From: JACQXM01 sp964569425
GTDB taxonomy: Bacteria; Planctomycetota; Phycisphaerae; UBA1845
Assembly (NCBI GenBank): GCA_964569425.1
Contig: CAZMVD010000002.1
Coordinates: 1-64,000, forward strand
Direction: 5' to 3'
Length of the DNA stretch: 64,000 nucleotides
Part shown: piece by piece, positions 35,688-45,196 of the stretch
How the letters are laid out: each line of letters starts with the position of its first letter
Numbering within the stretch: the first letter of the stretch is position 1
The notes under the pieces: model-generated
Seen by the model: only the letters and a program-made list of their open reading frames with translations
What the model was told of the DNA's origin: nothing
Database searches by the model: none
Program-made: the position numbers and the translations under genes

Positions 35688-36983
35688 CTATCCCTCGCCG
35701 GCAGCCGCGCCCGCTCCCGGTCTTTGCAGCATGATGATCTCACTGGCCACGTAAATCGGCACCGGATCCACCCCACCCGGCGGCACCCGCTTGCTGGAGG
35801 CGCGAATGCCCACGTACCGACCCAGGTACTCCTGCAAGTCTTGCACCACACCCGGCGGAACTTCCACATAAGCCAGGGTTCGCGGTGGCGTGTGCATGGG
35901 GTCCACCAGCCGCAACCGGCGGGGAATGGAGGTAGCGGCAAACAGCGCACTTTCCCGTAATTCGCCTTGCGCATCGAGCGCCCCTGGCGCCGCCGTAACG
36001 TACTGAGGAATCCGCGCCCGCTCCTCCATGAATCGTTGACGTCGCAGCTCAGCCTCCTCGTCGAGCGTGCGCAGGCGCCCCGCGGTTTCGACCACGCCCT
36101 TCAACTCCGAAAGCTGTGTAACCCGTCCCTCTGCATAGCGGGTGACAATCTCGTCCTCCCCGGCGGCGGCGATCTGCTGGTACTGCCCGATCAGCCCGTC
36201 GAACGTGCGCTCGTACAGCGGCTTGGTCATTTCCCGACGAAGCTCACTCTCCGCCGCCTTCAGGCGGCGAAGCTGGTCGCTGTGCGGCAGCGTGTCGAGT
36301 TGGTGGTCGTAAGCCCCCGCAGGTCCCGGCAATATGCCCCGCGACGGTTCAACGGTGTCGTTGCGGCGGGCAGGCGCCGTGGTGACTGAATCCGGTGTCG
36401 CAGGCGCGCCCAGGACGTTGGAAGCCTTGCTGTTTGAATCCTCGGGCGGCTTCTGGTCGCTTCCAGAGCCACTCTCTGCCGCACCGCCAAGCATGGCCAC
36501 GTATGCCTTGCTCACCCACACCGTGGCACCCGGTGGAGGCGCAATCCGCAGAAACCCATCGGGATTGGCTCCCAGAATCGAAACGGTTGCACCTTTGTTG
36601 AGCATCATCTGAACGGTGTACTTATTTTCGTTGAGCGACGAACCCGCGCGCACGCGAACGTTTTCACCGTTTACCACGCCGGTCTTGCTGTCCGCCGTGT
36701 CGACAAAGTCCCCGGAAATAAGGCTGAAAGCGCCCGGCGGAGGGAGTATCTCGAACCACTCTCCCTCTTCACCAACCACCGTGACCTGGTCACCCGCGTC
36801 GAGTTTGCAGATGGTGTAGTGGTTCGTGCTGGCGCCGCTGCGAACATAAACGTCGTTCGCGGTGATCTCGCCGCTCCCACGCTGTTGTGCGCTGACCGGC
36901 CATGCCGAAAACGCCAACACCGCCAAGCCCACCAGCAGCCGATGTGCCGCCGGATCACGTTTCAACACGCTGCTCGCTGACAT
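35688..36983 (-). CDS. Periplasmic protein with two bacterial SH3 domains
   Basis: 431 aa. Signal peptide about 1-33 (cleavage near VSA-QQ). Two SH3_3 domains: about 38-92 (ITANDVYVRSGASTNHYTIC, ending ISGDFVD) and about 98-165 (VNGENVRVRAGSSLNENKYT to WVSKAYVAML). A low-complexity linker follows, then a helical region (about 240-330, coiled-coil-like LRRLKAAESELRREMTK) and a final beta domain (AYVEVPPGVVQDLQEYLGRYVGI) with VPIYVASEIIML. SH3b domains commonly bind cell-wall peptides. Start at 36983 with AGGA upstream. Of a planctomycete-wide type, function unassigned. Confidence 0.75.
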   Translation of the reverse strand: MSASSVLKRDPAAHRLLVGLAVLAFSAWPVSAQQRGSGEITANDVYVRSGASTNHYTICKLDAGDQVTVVGEEGEWFEILPPPGAFSLISGDFVDTADSKTGVVNGENVRVRAGSSLNENKYTVQMMLNKGATVSILGANPDGFLRIAPPPGATVWVSKAYVAMLGGAAESGSGSDQKPPEDSNSKASNVLGAPATPDSVTTAPARRNDTVEPSRGILPGPAGAYDHQLDTLPHSDQLRRLKAAESELRREMTKPLYERTFDGLIGQYQQIAAAGEDEIVTRYAEGRVTQLSELKGVVETAGRLRTLDEEAELRRQRFMEERARIPQYVTAAPGALDAQGELRESALFAATSIPRRLRLVDPMHTPPRTLAYVEVPPGVVQDLQEYLGRYVGIRASSKRVPPGGVDPVPIYVASEIIMLQRPGAGAAAGEG

Positions 36984-37169
36984 GGTGCACCGTCCTGAAA
37001 GGTAAGAGCCCTTCCCCAATCGCGCCACTTTCGCCAATTCACAAGCTAACGGGGGCAAGTGGGGGTGTCAATCAGAGGCAGACGCGTCCCAGGGGCTTCT
37101 CAAGCAACACCGAAGCGGGCTGCTGGCCGCTGCGGAACAAACGGTTCTTCTGATCGATCGGGCGGTTAC

Positions 37170-39206
37170 TCAGTCGCCCCGGTCATCATCGGGTACGCCA
37201 TGCGAGGCGTGCTCCCCATCCTGAAGAAACGGCTTGTTGGCCCAACTGATCGGCGTGATGGTGAGGCACTCGCTGGGCCACCAACCGCCCCTGCCACGCT
37301 GGGTCTGAGGCGAAGAATCGGAAGGTGCGGAAGCAGCCTCCGGCTGCCACGTCCGCCGGGCGGGCTTGTCCACCGGCCTGATTCTGACGCCCTGCGGCCC
37401 GATTGCCCCCGCCGATGGCCGACCAATCGGCGGCTCCAGAAAGACGTCGGCACGCGCAAAGTTGATGGGCGGAAACGAATAGGGCGCCGGGTCGGCGGCC
37501 ACGATGAAGCTGGCGCGCTCGCCGCGCTGGGCGCCATCGTCCAACCATCGCCGCGCCGCCTCAGCGAGGTGCAGCCGGGAGTTATTCGTACCGGCATCGG
37601 CCAGGAAATTCCACAGGTATCCGCCGCTACAGGCGCCGGCCCAGAAAACAACCAACACCGTCGCGGCCCAGCGAACCGCGCGGCGCGCAGCCTCTGGGCG
37701 CGGCGCTATGGCGCACGCGGCGCCGATGGCCAGCGCCGCATCGGCGAAGACGCCGAAGCGCCCGTACTCGCCCGGCTTGCCGGCGCCGATAAGCACAAAC
37801 TGGGCGAAGAACACGACCGCGGGAACGACCAGTACCAGCGCCGTGCGCGACCGCCGCATTATCCCCGCAACAGCGCTCGTAGCCCCCAACAACACGATCG
37901 GCAGCGTGGCGCCCTCCACGGTCAACTCCACCACCCGCAGCAGTCCTTCGCCAACCCGCGAAACCGAGTACATCGCCAATGAGTTTCCAAAGTTGCTTCG
38001 CAGCACCTCGGGCCTGGTAAGGGCGTTGATGAGGATGTACGGGTTGGTGATGAGATAGACTCCCACACCCACGACCGTGCCGGCCAGGACGTTGCCCAGC
38101 CACATGACCCTCGCATTCATTGCCGTTTGCTGCGCGGCCGCCGAACGCGCGTTCGCCGGCGCGCCCATCCTCGAAACGGCATTTGGAAAACTCGCGCCGG
38201 CTGGAGCCGGTGGCTCGCCTCGATGTGGGGATGGGGAAGGACCACCGCTGCACCGTAACCACGCCACCAGCGGGATGAGCACGAAGATGGGCCAGGACGA
38301 CAGAACCATGCCCACGGCAGCGCCGCAGCAGGCACACATCGCCCACCAGGCCCGCGCAGTTCGCCGCGCCGCGTCGGGCGAAATGGAAACCATTCGCCCG
38401 GTTGGGTCCGTTTCATCACCGGTCATTGACCCGGCGGTCGGCAACGACTTCATCCCCCACCACACGGCCAGCAACATCAGCACGGCCCCCGGTAGGTGCG
38501 GTTTGCCTTCATGCGCCATGCACACCACCACCGGCAGTAGTACAAACAGCAGCGCCGCCCAGACTCCGGCGCGATCGCCCCCCAACCGCCGACCGATGGC
38601 AAACACGATCAGCACCCCGAGCAGGCCCCACGCCGCCGCGTAGGCACGGGCCGCCACGTAGAACTTGCCGAATTCGTCCGGTTGGTCGAGGTAATAGGTC
38701 ACATCCCGGCGAACGTCGATCACACCGAGCACGCCGCCCAATCCGATCAACGCGCCCACCGGATAAACGAACAGACCGCCGTACTGGTAGAGGCGTGGGT
38801 CCAGCTCCAGCCGCCCGGGCCTCATGCCCGCGAGCGCCATCATGGTGATCATTTCATCCGGCTGGTGAGTGTAGAGGCGGTAGCGCAGATAAATCCTCGC
38901 GACGTCTGCTTCGGTTCCCGTCAGCAGAATAGGGCCGTCGTCCGCACGTCGCAGGGGATCGACGTCCACATCCGCGCCGCGCCCGGGCACAAACTTCTCC
39001 GCACCGCCCGCCAGGCGATAAATGGACTCTCCGCTCCATGCGGGCGCGTCTCCGAACAGGTACCGGTCGATGGCGCGCGACGGCAGCCCCCAGGTGATGC
39101 CGATGCCGGAAAGGCAGACGTGCAGTACTAGCACCGCCGTCAGAGTCGCCCGCGTCCGCAATTGAGATGGCGAATGGGCGGCGGCCAATGTGTTCTCCCC
39201 GGGCAT
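37170..39206 (-). CDS. GT39-like polytopic membrane glycosyltransferase
   Basis: 678 aa with about a dozen membrane helices. The first periplasmic loop contains Asp residues (SRAIDRYLFGD and further on THQPDEMITMMALAGM), and the PRLYQYGGLFVYPVGALIGL segment resembles the GT-C fold of PMT/ArnT enzymes. The C-terminal soluble part (about 560-678) is periplasmic-like. Substrate unknown. Start at 39206 supported by AGAGG eight bases upstream. It begins about 105 bases downstream of the terminator at 39312-39364, so it has its own promoter. Confidence 0.68.
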   Translation of the reverse strand: MPGENTLAAAHSPSQLRTRATLTAVLVLHVCLSGIGITWGLPSRAIDRYLFGDAPAWSGESIYRLAGGAEKFVPGRGADVDVDPLRRADDGPILLTGTEADVARIYLRYRLYTHQPDEMITMMALAGMRPGRLELDPRLYQYGGLFVYPVGALIGLGGVLGVIDVRRDVTYYLDQPDEFGKFYVAARAYAAAWGLLGVLIVFAIGRRLGGDRAGVWAALLFVLLPVVVCMAHEGKPHLPGAVLMLLAVWWGMKSLPTAGSMTGDETDPTGRMVSISPDAARRTARAWWAMCACCGAAVGMVLSSWPIFVLIPLVAWLRCSGGPSPSPHRGEPPAPAGASFPNAVSRMGAPANARSAAAQQTAMNARVMWLGNVLAGTVVGVGVYLITNPYILINALTRPEVLRSNFGNSLAMYSVSRVGEGLLRVVELTVEGATLPIVLLGATSAVAGIMRRSRTALVLVVPAVVFFAQFVLIGAGKPGEYGRFGVFADAALAIGAACAIAPRPEAARRAVRWAATVLVVFWAGACSGGYLWNFLADAGTNNSRLHLAEAARRWLDDGAQRGERASFIVAADPAPYSFPPINFARADVFLEPPIGRPSAGAIGPQGVRIRPVDKPARRTWQPEAASAPSDSSPQTQRGRGGWWPSECLTITPISWANKPFLQDGEHASHGVPDDDRGD

Positions 39207-39311
39207 CGCGGAAACCTCTACAGCCCGGATGCCCGTGGATTCTAAGGGGAACGTCTTCAGGCGCCCACAGACTGGCAGGGAAGGCAACACGGTCAACCGC
39301 GCCGCTCGGCA

Positions 39312-39364
39312 TGAAAAAAAGTTGGGCCGGTACCTGCGGCATCGAAACGCAGCCGTACCGGCCC
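39312..39364 (-). terminator. Rho-independent terminator of the micropeptide transcript
   Basis: On the minus strand a perfect 10-bp stem GGGCCGGTAC/GTACCGGCCC is extended by five more pairs (CTGCG/CGCAG) after a two-base bulge, has a nine-base loop, and is followed by AACTTTTTTTC. This is the clearest intrinsic terminator in the window. It ends the unit carrying the 17-residue frame at 39415-39468 and insulates the gene starting at 39206. Confidence 0.85.
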
Positions 39365-39414
39365 AGGTTCGTCCCTGCGTGGCGCTACACGCGAACTAAC
39401 GTCGTATCCGCGCA

Positions 39415-39468
39415 TCAGCCAATCAGGATTCCCAGAATCACCAGCAATAAGGCAATTACCAGATCCAT
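39415..39468 (-). CDS. Putative 17-residue hydrophobic membrane peptide
   Basis: Frame MDLVIALLLVILGILIG then TGA. AAAAGGAG lies eight bases before the ATG, one of the best ribosome sites in the window, and a strong terminator follows 50 bases after the stop. After the initial Met-Asp the peptide is purely hydrophobic and just long enough to span a membrane, similar in kind to KdpF-like or toxin-like micropeptides. I infer a short dedicated transcript. Whether it is translated, and to what end, is unknown; a leader-peptide or dual-function RNA role is also possible. Confidence 0.5.
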   Translation of the reverse strand: MDLVIALLLVILGILIG

Positions 39469-39870
39469 GGTCGCAGCTCCTTTTCTTCCTGGTGGTCAGG
39501 CCGGTACGTCCGGCCTCGCGGACTCAATCCTACCGGCCCCCGATTTTCCCTATACGCCGACCCAGGCGCCCGAGGTCATTGGTCTTGATGACCAGCGGAT
39601 CGTGAAAGTTCGGGTGCGAGACAGTTTCGCTGAGACAAGCACACCACGAGACGGTATCGGCCTCCGGTCCGTTGCTGCCGGAAAGTCCCATGAGGGCCGA
39701 CCCGCAGCGCCATCAACCCGCCATTCGATGGCCCCGCGCTCGACCGCATGGCGCGATGTCGCTTAAAGGGCGCGTGCGTCAGCGCGTGCTGCCCAGCGCC
39801 CGAGTATGAGGCAATTGTCTCGTTTTCAGTTGTCGATTCTGCAAAGACAAGCGGTGGACGTCGCCTTCCT
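39469..39870. other. Gene-free stretch upstream of the micropeptide
   Basis: No protein-coding gene recognised in these 400 bases. A short perfect hairpin AGGCCGG-TACGT-CCGGCCT lies in what would be the 5' leader of the micropeptide transcript (about 39496-39514). A minus-strand TATAGG near 39550 could be a -10 element but no convincing -35 goes with it. Confidence 0.4.
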
Positions 39871-40725
39871 TTACGTCCCCGGCGACTGGCCCCAGTGCAG
39901 CTTGGTCACCAGGTTGTGCCAGCGGGCGTAACGCGGATTGCGCACCACCAGAAAATCCGCCCCGAAACGCCGCACCACCACGCGGTCGCCCGGCTGAAGC
40001 GGACAGGAAATCTGCCCGTCGATGATAGCCGTGGTGCCGTCGTTCACCCGCGACGCGGTGATGTCGATCACCGCGCTGCACTCGATCACCAGCGGCCGGT
40101 GAGTCAGCGAATGCGGGCACAGCGGCGTCAGGATGATGGCATGGACGTCGGACTGTACGATGGGTCCGCCGGCGGAAAGATTGTGCGCCGTGGAGCCGCT
40201 GGGTGTACACACGATCAGCCCGTCGCCGCTGACTTCCGTCAAGTGTTCGCCGTTGATGGTGATGCCCAGGTTCACCTGGCGGAACGGCGGGCCCGCCTGG
40301 ACGACGCAATCGTTGATGGCCAGATGCTGCTCGCGAACCCCGCCGTTGTGCTGCACCAGAATCTGAAGAATGGTGCGCCGACTGATGAGCCGGTCTTCGG
40401 TGATGACGCGATCGAACGATTCGCGCAGTTCGTCCAGCGAAAACTCAGTGAGAAAACCGAGTTTGCCGACGTTGACCCCGATCAGCGGCACCTGGCGCTC
40501 GCCCAGCGAGCGGGCCACGCCGATCAGCGTGCCGTCACCGCCCAGCACGACGATGCGCTCCGCTCCCGCCCCCAACGCCGCCGGTCCGTCGATGCGCAGC
40601 GCGGCGCCGGCCAGCGCGCCGCGCGATTCGGCCAGCGTCCGCACCGCCTCCAGCGCCGACGCCGCGGCGCCCTTGTCCGGGTTACCCAGAATGAACACGC
40701 TTCGAGTAGCGCTGGGGCTGGTCAT
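39871..40725 (-). CDS. nadK: NAD kinase
   Basis: 284 aa; phosphorylates NAD to NADP. VVLGGDGTLIGVAR carries the GGDGT catalytic motif; GVNVGKLGFLTEF and VSGDGLIVCTPSGSTAHNLSAGGPIV are the other invariant blocks, with the NE/D-type segment AINDCVV where canonical NadK has NE. Length is normal. The neighbouring dxs makes NADPH-dependent isoprenoid synthesis a thematic but not mechanistic link. Confidence 0.94.
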   Translation of the reverse strand: MTSPSATRSVFILGNPDKGAAASALEAVRTLAESRGALAGAALRIDGPAALGAGAERIVVLGGDGTLIGVARSLGERQVPLIGVNVGKLGFLTEFSLDELRESFDRVITEDRLISRRTILQILVQHNGGVREQHLAINDCVVQAGPPFRQVNLGITINGEHLTEVSGDGLIVCTPSGSTAHNLSAGGPIVQSDVHAIILTPLCPHSLTHRPLVIECSAVIDITASRVNDGTTAIIDGQISCPLQPGDRVVVRRFGADFLVVRNPRYARWHNLVTKLHWGQSPGT

Positions 40726-40806
40726 GGTCGTCCGAGCCTTCCCGTTGACAGGAATGCGGTTGCTTACGGACTCTGGGGACGCGAAGTCACACGTCTGCCG
40801 GCCGTG

Positions 40807-42741
40807 TCATCCGAGATTCGGTTGCAGCCGCCGCGCTGGCGCAGGTACGTCGGCAGGTTCGGCCGATCGACCTGCCTCCACCATTCTCGACACCGCCGCG
40901 GCGATGCCGGTGGCGTCCAGGCCGCATTCCGCCAACTGCCCGGCACGCGCGCCGTGGGCCACGAACCGATCGGCAGGCATACCGAGCCGTGCCATGCGCG
41001 CGGCACTCAATCCCAGTTCCTGTGCCGTCTCCAACACCGCCGACCCGAACCCGCCCGCCACGCTGTGATCTTCCACCGTCACCACCGCGCCGCCGCCGTG
41101 AAACGCCTGCGTCACCATGTCGCGGTCGATGGGACGCGCAAACCGCGCCGCCACGACTCCCACTTCCAGCCCGACCGTCGCCAGCATTTCCGCCGCAGCC
41201 ATTGCCGGCACCGCCGTCGTACCGTACGCCAGAATCGTCGCGTCCGATCCGTCGCGCAGCCGCCGCGACTTGCCAAGTTCAAACCTGGGGCAGTCGGGAA
41301 TCGGCGCCGGCACACTGTCCCGCGGGTACCGGATGGCGCAGGGCTGGTCCAGTGTCAGGCCGAGGCGCATTGCTTCGCCCAGTTCCACTTCGTCCAGCGG
41401 GGCCATGAGCACCATGCCGGGAAGCCCCCGCAGGTACGCGACATCCAGAAACCCGTGATGAACCGCGCCGTCTCCGCCGACCAGCCCGGCGCGGTCGATG
41501 CAGAACATCACCGGCAAACCCTGTAGAACCACCTCCTGGAACACCTGGTCGAAAGCCCGCTGCAGGAATGTGGAGTAAATCGACACCACCGGACGCATCC
41601 CCGCCTTGCACATGCCCGCTGCCTGATCCACCGTGCAGCTCTCGGCGATGCCCACATCCACGCAGCGCTCCGGGAAGCGCTCCTTGAACAGATTGAGTCC
41701 GGTACCGTCGGGCATGCCGGCGGTAAACGCGAAGATCCGCTCGTCCTTCGCGGCCAGTTCCATCAGGCCATCCACAAACGCGCGGGTCCAGCTCTTGCCC
41801 GCGCCGCTCTTGATCGTGACCTTTCCGCTTTCCACGGAAAATGGCTTGGGGCTGTGGAACTTGCCCGGCTCGGCCGAGGCCCACCCGCAGCCGCGCCCCT
41901 TCACTGTGTGCACGTGCAGCAGCACCGGGTGATGCGCCCGCTTGAGCATCTCCAGCATGTCGATCAGGTGAGGTATGTCGTGCCCGTCCACCGGGCCGAC
42001 GTATTGCAGCCCCAGCGCCTCGAACGCATGACCCGGCGACATCGTCGCCTTGATGCCCTCCTTGAGGTGCGCGATCATCTCAAACACCGGCTTGCCCAGC
42101 AGCGGCAAGCGCGGCAGCAGACTCTTGGTCTGCGATTTCACTTCTTCGTAGAAGTTGCTGGCCCGGAACCGCGCCAAATACTCGGCCACGGCGCCCTGCG
42201 TCGGCGAAATGCCCCACTCGTTGTCGTTAAGCACCACCAGAAACTGCCGCTTGAGCAGCCCCGCCTGGTTGAGCCCTTCGAACGCCACGCCGTTAACGAT
42301 GCTCGCGTCGCCCACCAGCGCCACCACGGCGTTGGTCCGCGCCTGCATTTGATCCGCGCGCGCCATGCCCACTGCGGTGGCGATGGCCGTACCCGCGTGG
42401 CCCACGTTGAACAGGTCGTACTCGCTTTCGTGGATATCCGGAAAACCGCTGACCCCCCCCGCCTGGCGGAGGGTGTCAAAGCGCTCGTGGCGACCGGTCA
42501 GCAGCTTGTGCGGGTAACACTGGTGCCCCACGTCCCATAGCAATCGGTCGACCGAGAAGTCGAACACTCGATGCAGCGCGATGGTCAACTCCGTCACGCC
42601 CAGGTTGCTGGTCAGGTGCCCGCCGCGCAAACCCACGACCTCGATGATCCGCGTGCGAATCTCCTCGGCCAGACGCGGCAACTGTTCCAACGGCAGCGAC
42701 CGCACGTCGGCCGGAGAACTGATCGTTTCAAGTAAACTCAT
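40807..42741 (-). CDS. dxs: 1-deoxy-D-xylulose-5-phosphate synthase
   Basis: 644 aa thiamine-diphosphate enzyme that joins pyruvate and glyceraldehyde 3-phosphate, the entry step of the MEP isoprenoid pathway and supplier of DXP to pdxJ. LWDVGHQCYPHKLLTGRHE holds the catalytic His. VALVGDASIVNGVAFEGLNQ is the ThDP/Mg motif. The transketolase-like Pyr domain and C-terminal domain (AVVTVEDHSVAGGFGSAVLE) follow. Ends with a short non-conserved tail. The prenyl synthase gene is immediately upstream in the same direction (about 90 bp). Confidence 0.96.
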   Translation of the reverse strand: MSLLETISSPADVRSLPLEQLPRLAEEIRTRIIEVVGLRGGHLTSNLGVTELTIALHRVFDFSVDRLLWDVGHQCYPHKLLTGRHERFDTLRQAGGVSGFPDIHESEYDLFNVGHAGTAIATAVGMARADQMQARTNAVVALVGDASIVNGVAFEGLNQAGLLKRQFLVVLNDNEWGISPTQGAVAEYLARFRASNFYEEVKSQTKSLLPRLPLLGKPVFEMIAHLKEGIKATMSPGHAFEALGLQYVGPVDGHDIPHLIDMLEMLKRAHHPVLLHVHTVKGRGCGWASAEPGKFHSPKPFSVESGKVTIKSGAGKSWTRAFVDGLMELAAKDERIFAFTAGMPDGTGLNLFKERFPERCVDVGIAESCTVDQAAGMCKAGMRPVVSIYSTFLQRAFDQVFQEVVLQGLPVMFCIDRAGLVGGDGAVHHGFLDVAYLRGLPGMVLMAPLDEVELGEAMRLGLTLDQPCAIRYPRDSVPAPIPDCPRFELGKSRRLRDGSDATILAYGTTAVPAMAAAEMLATVGLEVGVVAARFARPIDRDMVTQAFHGGGAVVTVEDHSVAGGFGSAVLETAQELGLSAARMARLGMPADRFVAHGARAGQLAECGLDATGIAAAVSRMVEAGRSAEPADVPAPARRLQPNLG

Positions 42742-42830
42742 TCAAACGTACATCCAGGATGCCGGAAACCAAGAACCCTCGTACACCAAGAGTATAGCGA
42801 ATCCGTTGCGAATCACGTCCCTCGCCGTGT

Positions 42831-43727
42831 TCAACGCTCCCGAGCGATGACAAACTGCGCCAACGACCGCAAGTCCGCGGCCTCATCGCCAAACACCGCG
42901 ATGGCGGTTAGCGCCGCCGCCGCGGCTTCGGCCGCGGCCGTACGACTCGCTTCTAACCCTACGCACTGGGGAAACGTCTGTTTGCGGGCGACGGCATCTT
43001 TTTTCACCGCCTTGCCCAGCGATTCCCGGGAGGCTGTCACGTCCAATAAATCATCGGCTATCTGGAACGCAACCCCTAAGTTCTGACCATACAGCCCCAG
43101 GGCAGTGATCTGTTCGGTCGATCCCCCTCCGGCCAACGCCCCCAGGCGACAGGCGGCGGCAAACAACCGCGCCGTCTTGCGCTCGTGGATGTAGCGGACC
43201 AGTTCCTTTAGCGGCGCCTCGCGCTCCCCCAGTACGTCCGCCGCTTGTCCGCCGATCATCCCCGCCCGGCCGGCCGCCGTCGCCAGTTCACGCACCATGT
43301 CAATGACTCGCGCCGCGTCCGCTCGCTGGTTCGCCAGGCACTCGAATGCCAGCACCGACAGGGCGTCGCCGGCGAGAATGGCTACCGCTTCTCCGAACTT
43401 CACGTGGCAAGTTGGCAGCCCGCGACGCAGCGCGTCGTCGTCCATCGCCGGCAAATCGTCGTGGATCAGCGAAAAGGCGTGAATGCACTCGACGGCGCAG
43501 GCGGACGCCCAAGCGGCCGCAGCATCGCCGCCGACCAGCTCGCAGCAGCGGACCACCAGAAACGGTCGAATGCGCTTGCCCGGCGCCAGCGCCGCGTAGC
43601 GCATGGCCTCGGCCAACACGGGCGGAACGTCGCCAGCGGGCTCCAGACAGGCGGCGAAGCGCGGGTCGAACTCCGCCGCAAACCGGCGAAGCGCCCCTTC
43701 GATCCCGCCCTCGGCCGTGTCGCTCAT
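42831..43727 (-). CDS. ispA: Polyprenyl (farnesyl/geranylgeranyl) diphosphate synthase
   Basis: 298 aa trans-prenyl synthase. First Asp-rich motif LIHDDLPAMDDDALRRG, second AFQIADDLLDVTAS, and KRIRPFLVV near the N terminus binding diphosphate. Chain length cannot be assigned safely; short-chain (C15-C20) is likely from its IspA-like size. Gene order prenyl synthase then dxs is common in bacteria (ispA-dxs); the usual xseB was not seen. The start at 43727 (MSDTAEGG) is preferred over 43757. Confidence 0.92.
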   Translation of the reverse strand: MSDTAEGGIEGALRRFAAEFDPRFAACLEPAGDVPPVLAEAMRYAALAPGKRIRPFLVVRCCELVGGDAAAAWASACAVECIHAFSLIHDDLPAMDDDALRRGLPTCHVKFGEAVAILAGDALSVLAFECLANQRADAARVIDMVRELATAAGRAGMIGGQAADVLGEREAPLKELVRYIHERKTARLFAAACRLGALAGGGSTEQITALGLYGQNLGVAFQIADDLLDVTASRESLGKAVKKDAVARKQTFPQCVGLEASRTAAAEAAAAALTAIAVFGDEAADLRSLAQFVIARER

Positions 43728-43853
43728 CGAAAACCTATCCGCGGCACACCTGGCCATTATACCGGCCGCCGCGCTTGCCGTTCCCTGGTCCGGTGGATCC
43801 GCTTTCCGGCCGGTTGCCGCGTGGGTCGCGCCGCGCCGGAAGCCTTGCCGGGA

Positions 43854-44012
43854 CTACTCCAGAACCATGCAGGCCGCGGCGTCGTTCAGCGTCATGTCGC
43901 CGCTCCGCGCCAGTTCTCGCACCTTGTACGCCATTTCCCCCGGCCGGGCACAACCGGCCACGCCCACCAGCAGCAAGCACCACACCACGAAGCGAAACGG
44001 CTTGATCGACAT
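43854..44012 (-). CDS. 52-aa lipoprotein
   Basis: 52 residues: FRFVVWCLLLVGVAGCARPG signal with lipobox VAGC, then EMAYKVRELARSGDMTLNDA and a short AACMVLE end. GCGGAG lies eight bases before the ATG. Third very small lipoprotein in the window. It lies 126 bp upstream of the prenyl synthase. Function unknown. Confidence 0.55.
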   Translation of the reverse strand: MSIKPFRFVVWCLLLVGVAGCARPGEMAYKVRELARSGDMTLNDAAACMVLE

Positions 44013-44276
44013 GTTATGTCTCCGCAGGCGAAACAGGACCGGCCGCCGCACGCCGCGCGCACCCGCCACCTCCGGCCCGTGGGAAGCATAACCCACGGTC
44101 GCGCCTATCGCCACCGGAACGGTGCCAATCAGGTTGGTAAACGGCCGCAGGCCAGGCCATCGAGACCTGCGCGCTGTTCGATTCGCCGCTGGGGAATATC
44201 CCCGGAGTCCTGCGACGCCCCCGTGGGCGGGTCAAGTTCGTCGGTGGGATACAAACCCACCGTTCGATCAACGCGC

Positions 44277-44780
44277 CTATTTCACCAGTCGCTTGAGCGC
44301 GTCGCCGATCGGCAGGAACAGAGTTCTGCCCGAGCTTTCCAGCGGAAGGAAGCCGTGATGTTTGTAGAACGCCGCGGCTTTGTCGTCCTTCGCATCGACA
44401 ATGACGGCGAAGGCGGCGATGCCGGAGTCGCACGTGCGACGAATCGCATCAAACAGCAGCACGCCGCCCAACTTGCGACCATGAAACGCGCGGTCGACCG
44501 CCAGCCGTCCGATGCGAACCGCGGGCACGGTCGGATAACGTGGCAGCCGCTTCACCGTGGCTTGCGGCAAGTCGCCCAGCGCAACGCCGGCCGCGGCCAG
44601 CGTGTAATAGCCCGCGACGCGGTCCGTCGCCTCTTCGATGGCCACGTAGCAAAGCGCCACCCGGCGGCGAACATCCTGTGAAACACCGGCCCGGAAATAG
44701 TCGTTGAGCGCTTCTACGCCGCAGTCGAACGGCTTGCGGTCGTGTGATCCGAGTAGTTCGATACGAAAGGGCGGGGTCAC
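44277..44780 (-). CDS. GNAT-family toxin (TacT/AtaT-like)
   Basis: 167 aa N-acetyltransferase. Acetyl-CoA loop VRIGRLAVDRAFHGRKLGGVLL, then AFAVIVDAKDDKAAAFYKHHGFLPL, where the Tyr in FYxxxGF is the usual catalytic residue. The N-terminal FDCGVEALNDYFRAGVSQD is the hallmark of toxins that acetylate the amino group of charged tRNAs and stop translation. Its start overlaps the antitoxin stop by four bases (44777-44780). Belongs to the TacAT/DUF1778-GNAT class. Confidence 0.88.
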   Translation of the reverse strand: MTPPFRIELLGSHDRKPFDCGVEALNDYFRAGVSQDVRRRVALCYVAIEEATDRVAGYYTLAAAGVALGDLPQATVKRLPRYPTVPAVRIGRLAVDRAFHGRKLGGVLLFDAIRRTCDSGIAAFAVIVDAKDDKAAAFYKHHGFLPLESSGRTLFLPIGDALKRLVK

Positions 44781-45064
44781 GACGGCCGGATCAGCCGACC
44801 GTGCGCGGCGGCGGCCCGTTTCATGGCGCGCGCGGACGGCCGCGGCTTGAGCAACGCGGCGACAAAACGCTCCTGATCCTCCTGCGCCAGGGCGATGACC
44901 TGCCGCTGCGCGATCGCTTCCTCGGCCGCACGCTGCGCCGCGGAGACCACAAAATCGGACACGCTGCGCCCCACCAGCGCCGCAGCGCGCACCAGCAGCG
45001 CGTGCACATCCGGCGTGATCCTCGCTTCAAGCCGGGCGGTTTTCGTGTCATTGTTGCGAATCAT
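44777..45064 (-). CDS. DUF1778-family antitoxin (TacA-like)
   Basis: 95 aa. The N-terminal ribbon-helix-helix (TARLEARITPDVHALLVRAA, then LVGRSVSDFVVSAAQRAAEE) binds DNA. The C-terminal tail (QERFVAALLKPRPSARAMKR) is the part that wraps the GNAT toxin in this family. The start MIRNNDTK is preceded by GAGG. It is co-transcribed with the toxin from the promoter at 45197-45225 and expected to repress it. Confidence 0.87.
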   Translation of the reverse strand: MIRNNDTKTARLEARITPDVHALLVRAAALVGRSVSDFVVSAAQRAAEEAIAQRQVIALAQEDQERFVAALLKPRPSARAMKRAAAAHGRLIRPS

Positions 45065-45196
45065 GGGGTTTCGCCTCATCCCGAGTGGAGGAACACACTT
45101 GTGTTCGCGGCAGAAGGCTCACGTTCTTCCAAGCCGCGACCGCGAGAGAGCGGATCACCCGCCCGCGGACGAGAGTGAATCGTTCTACTTGATCAC

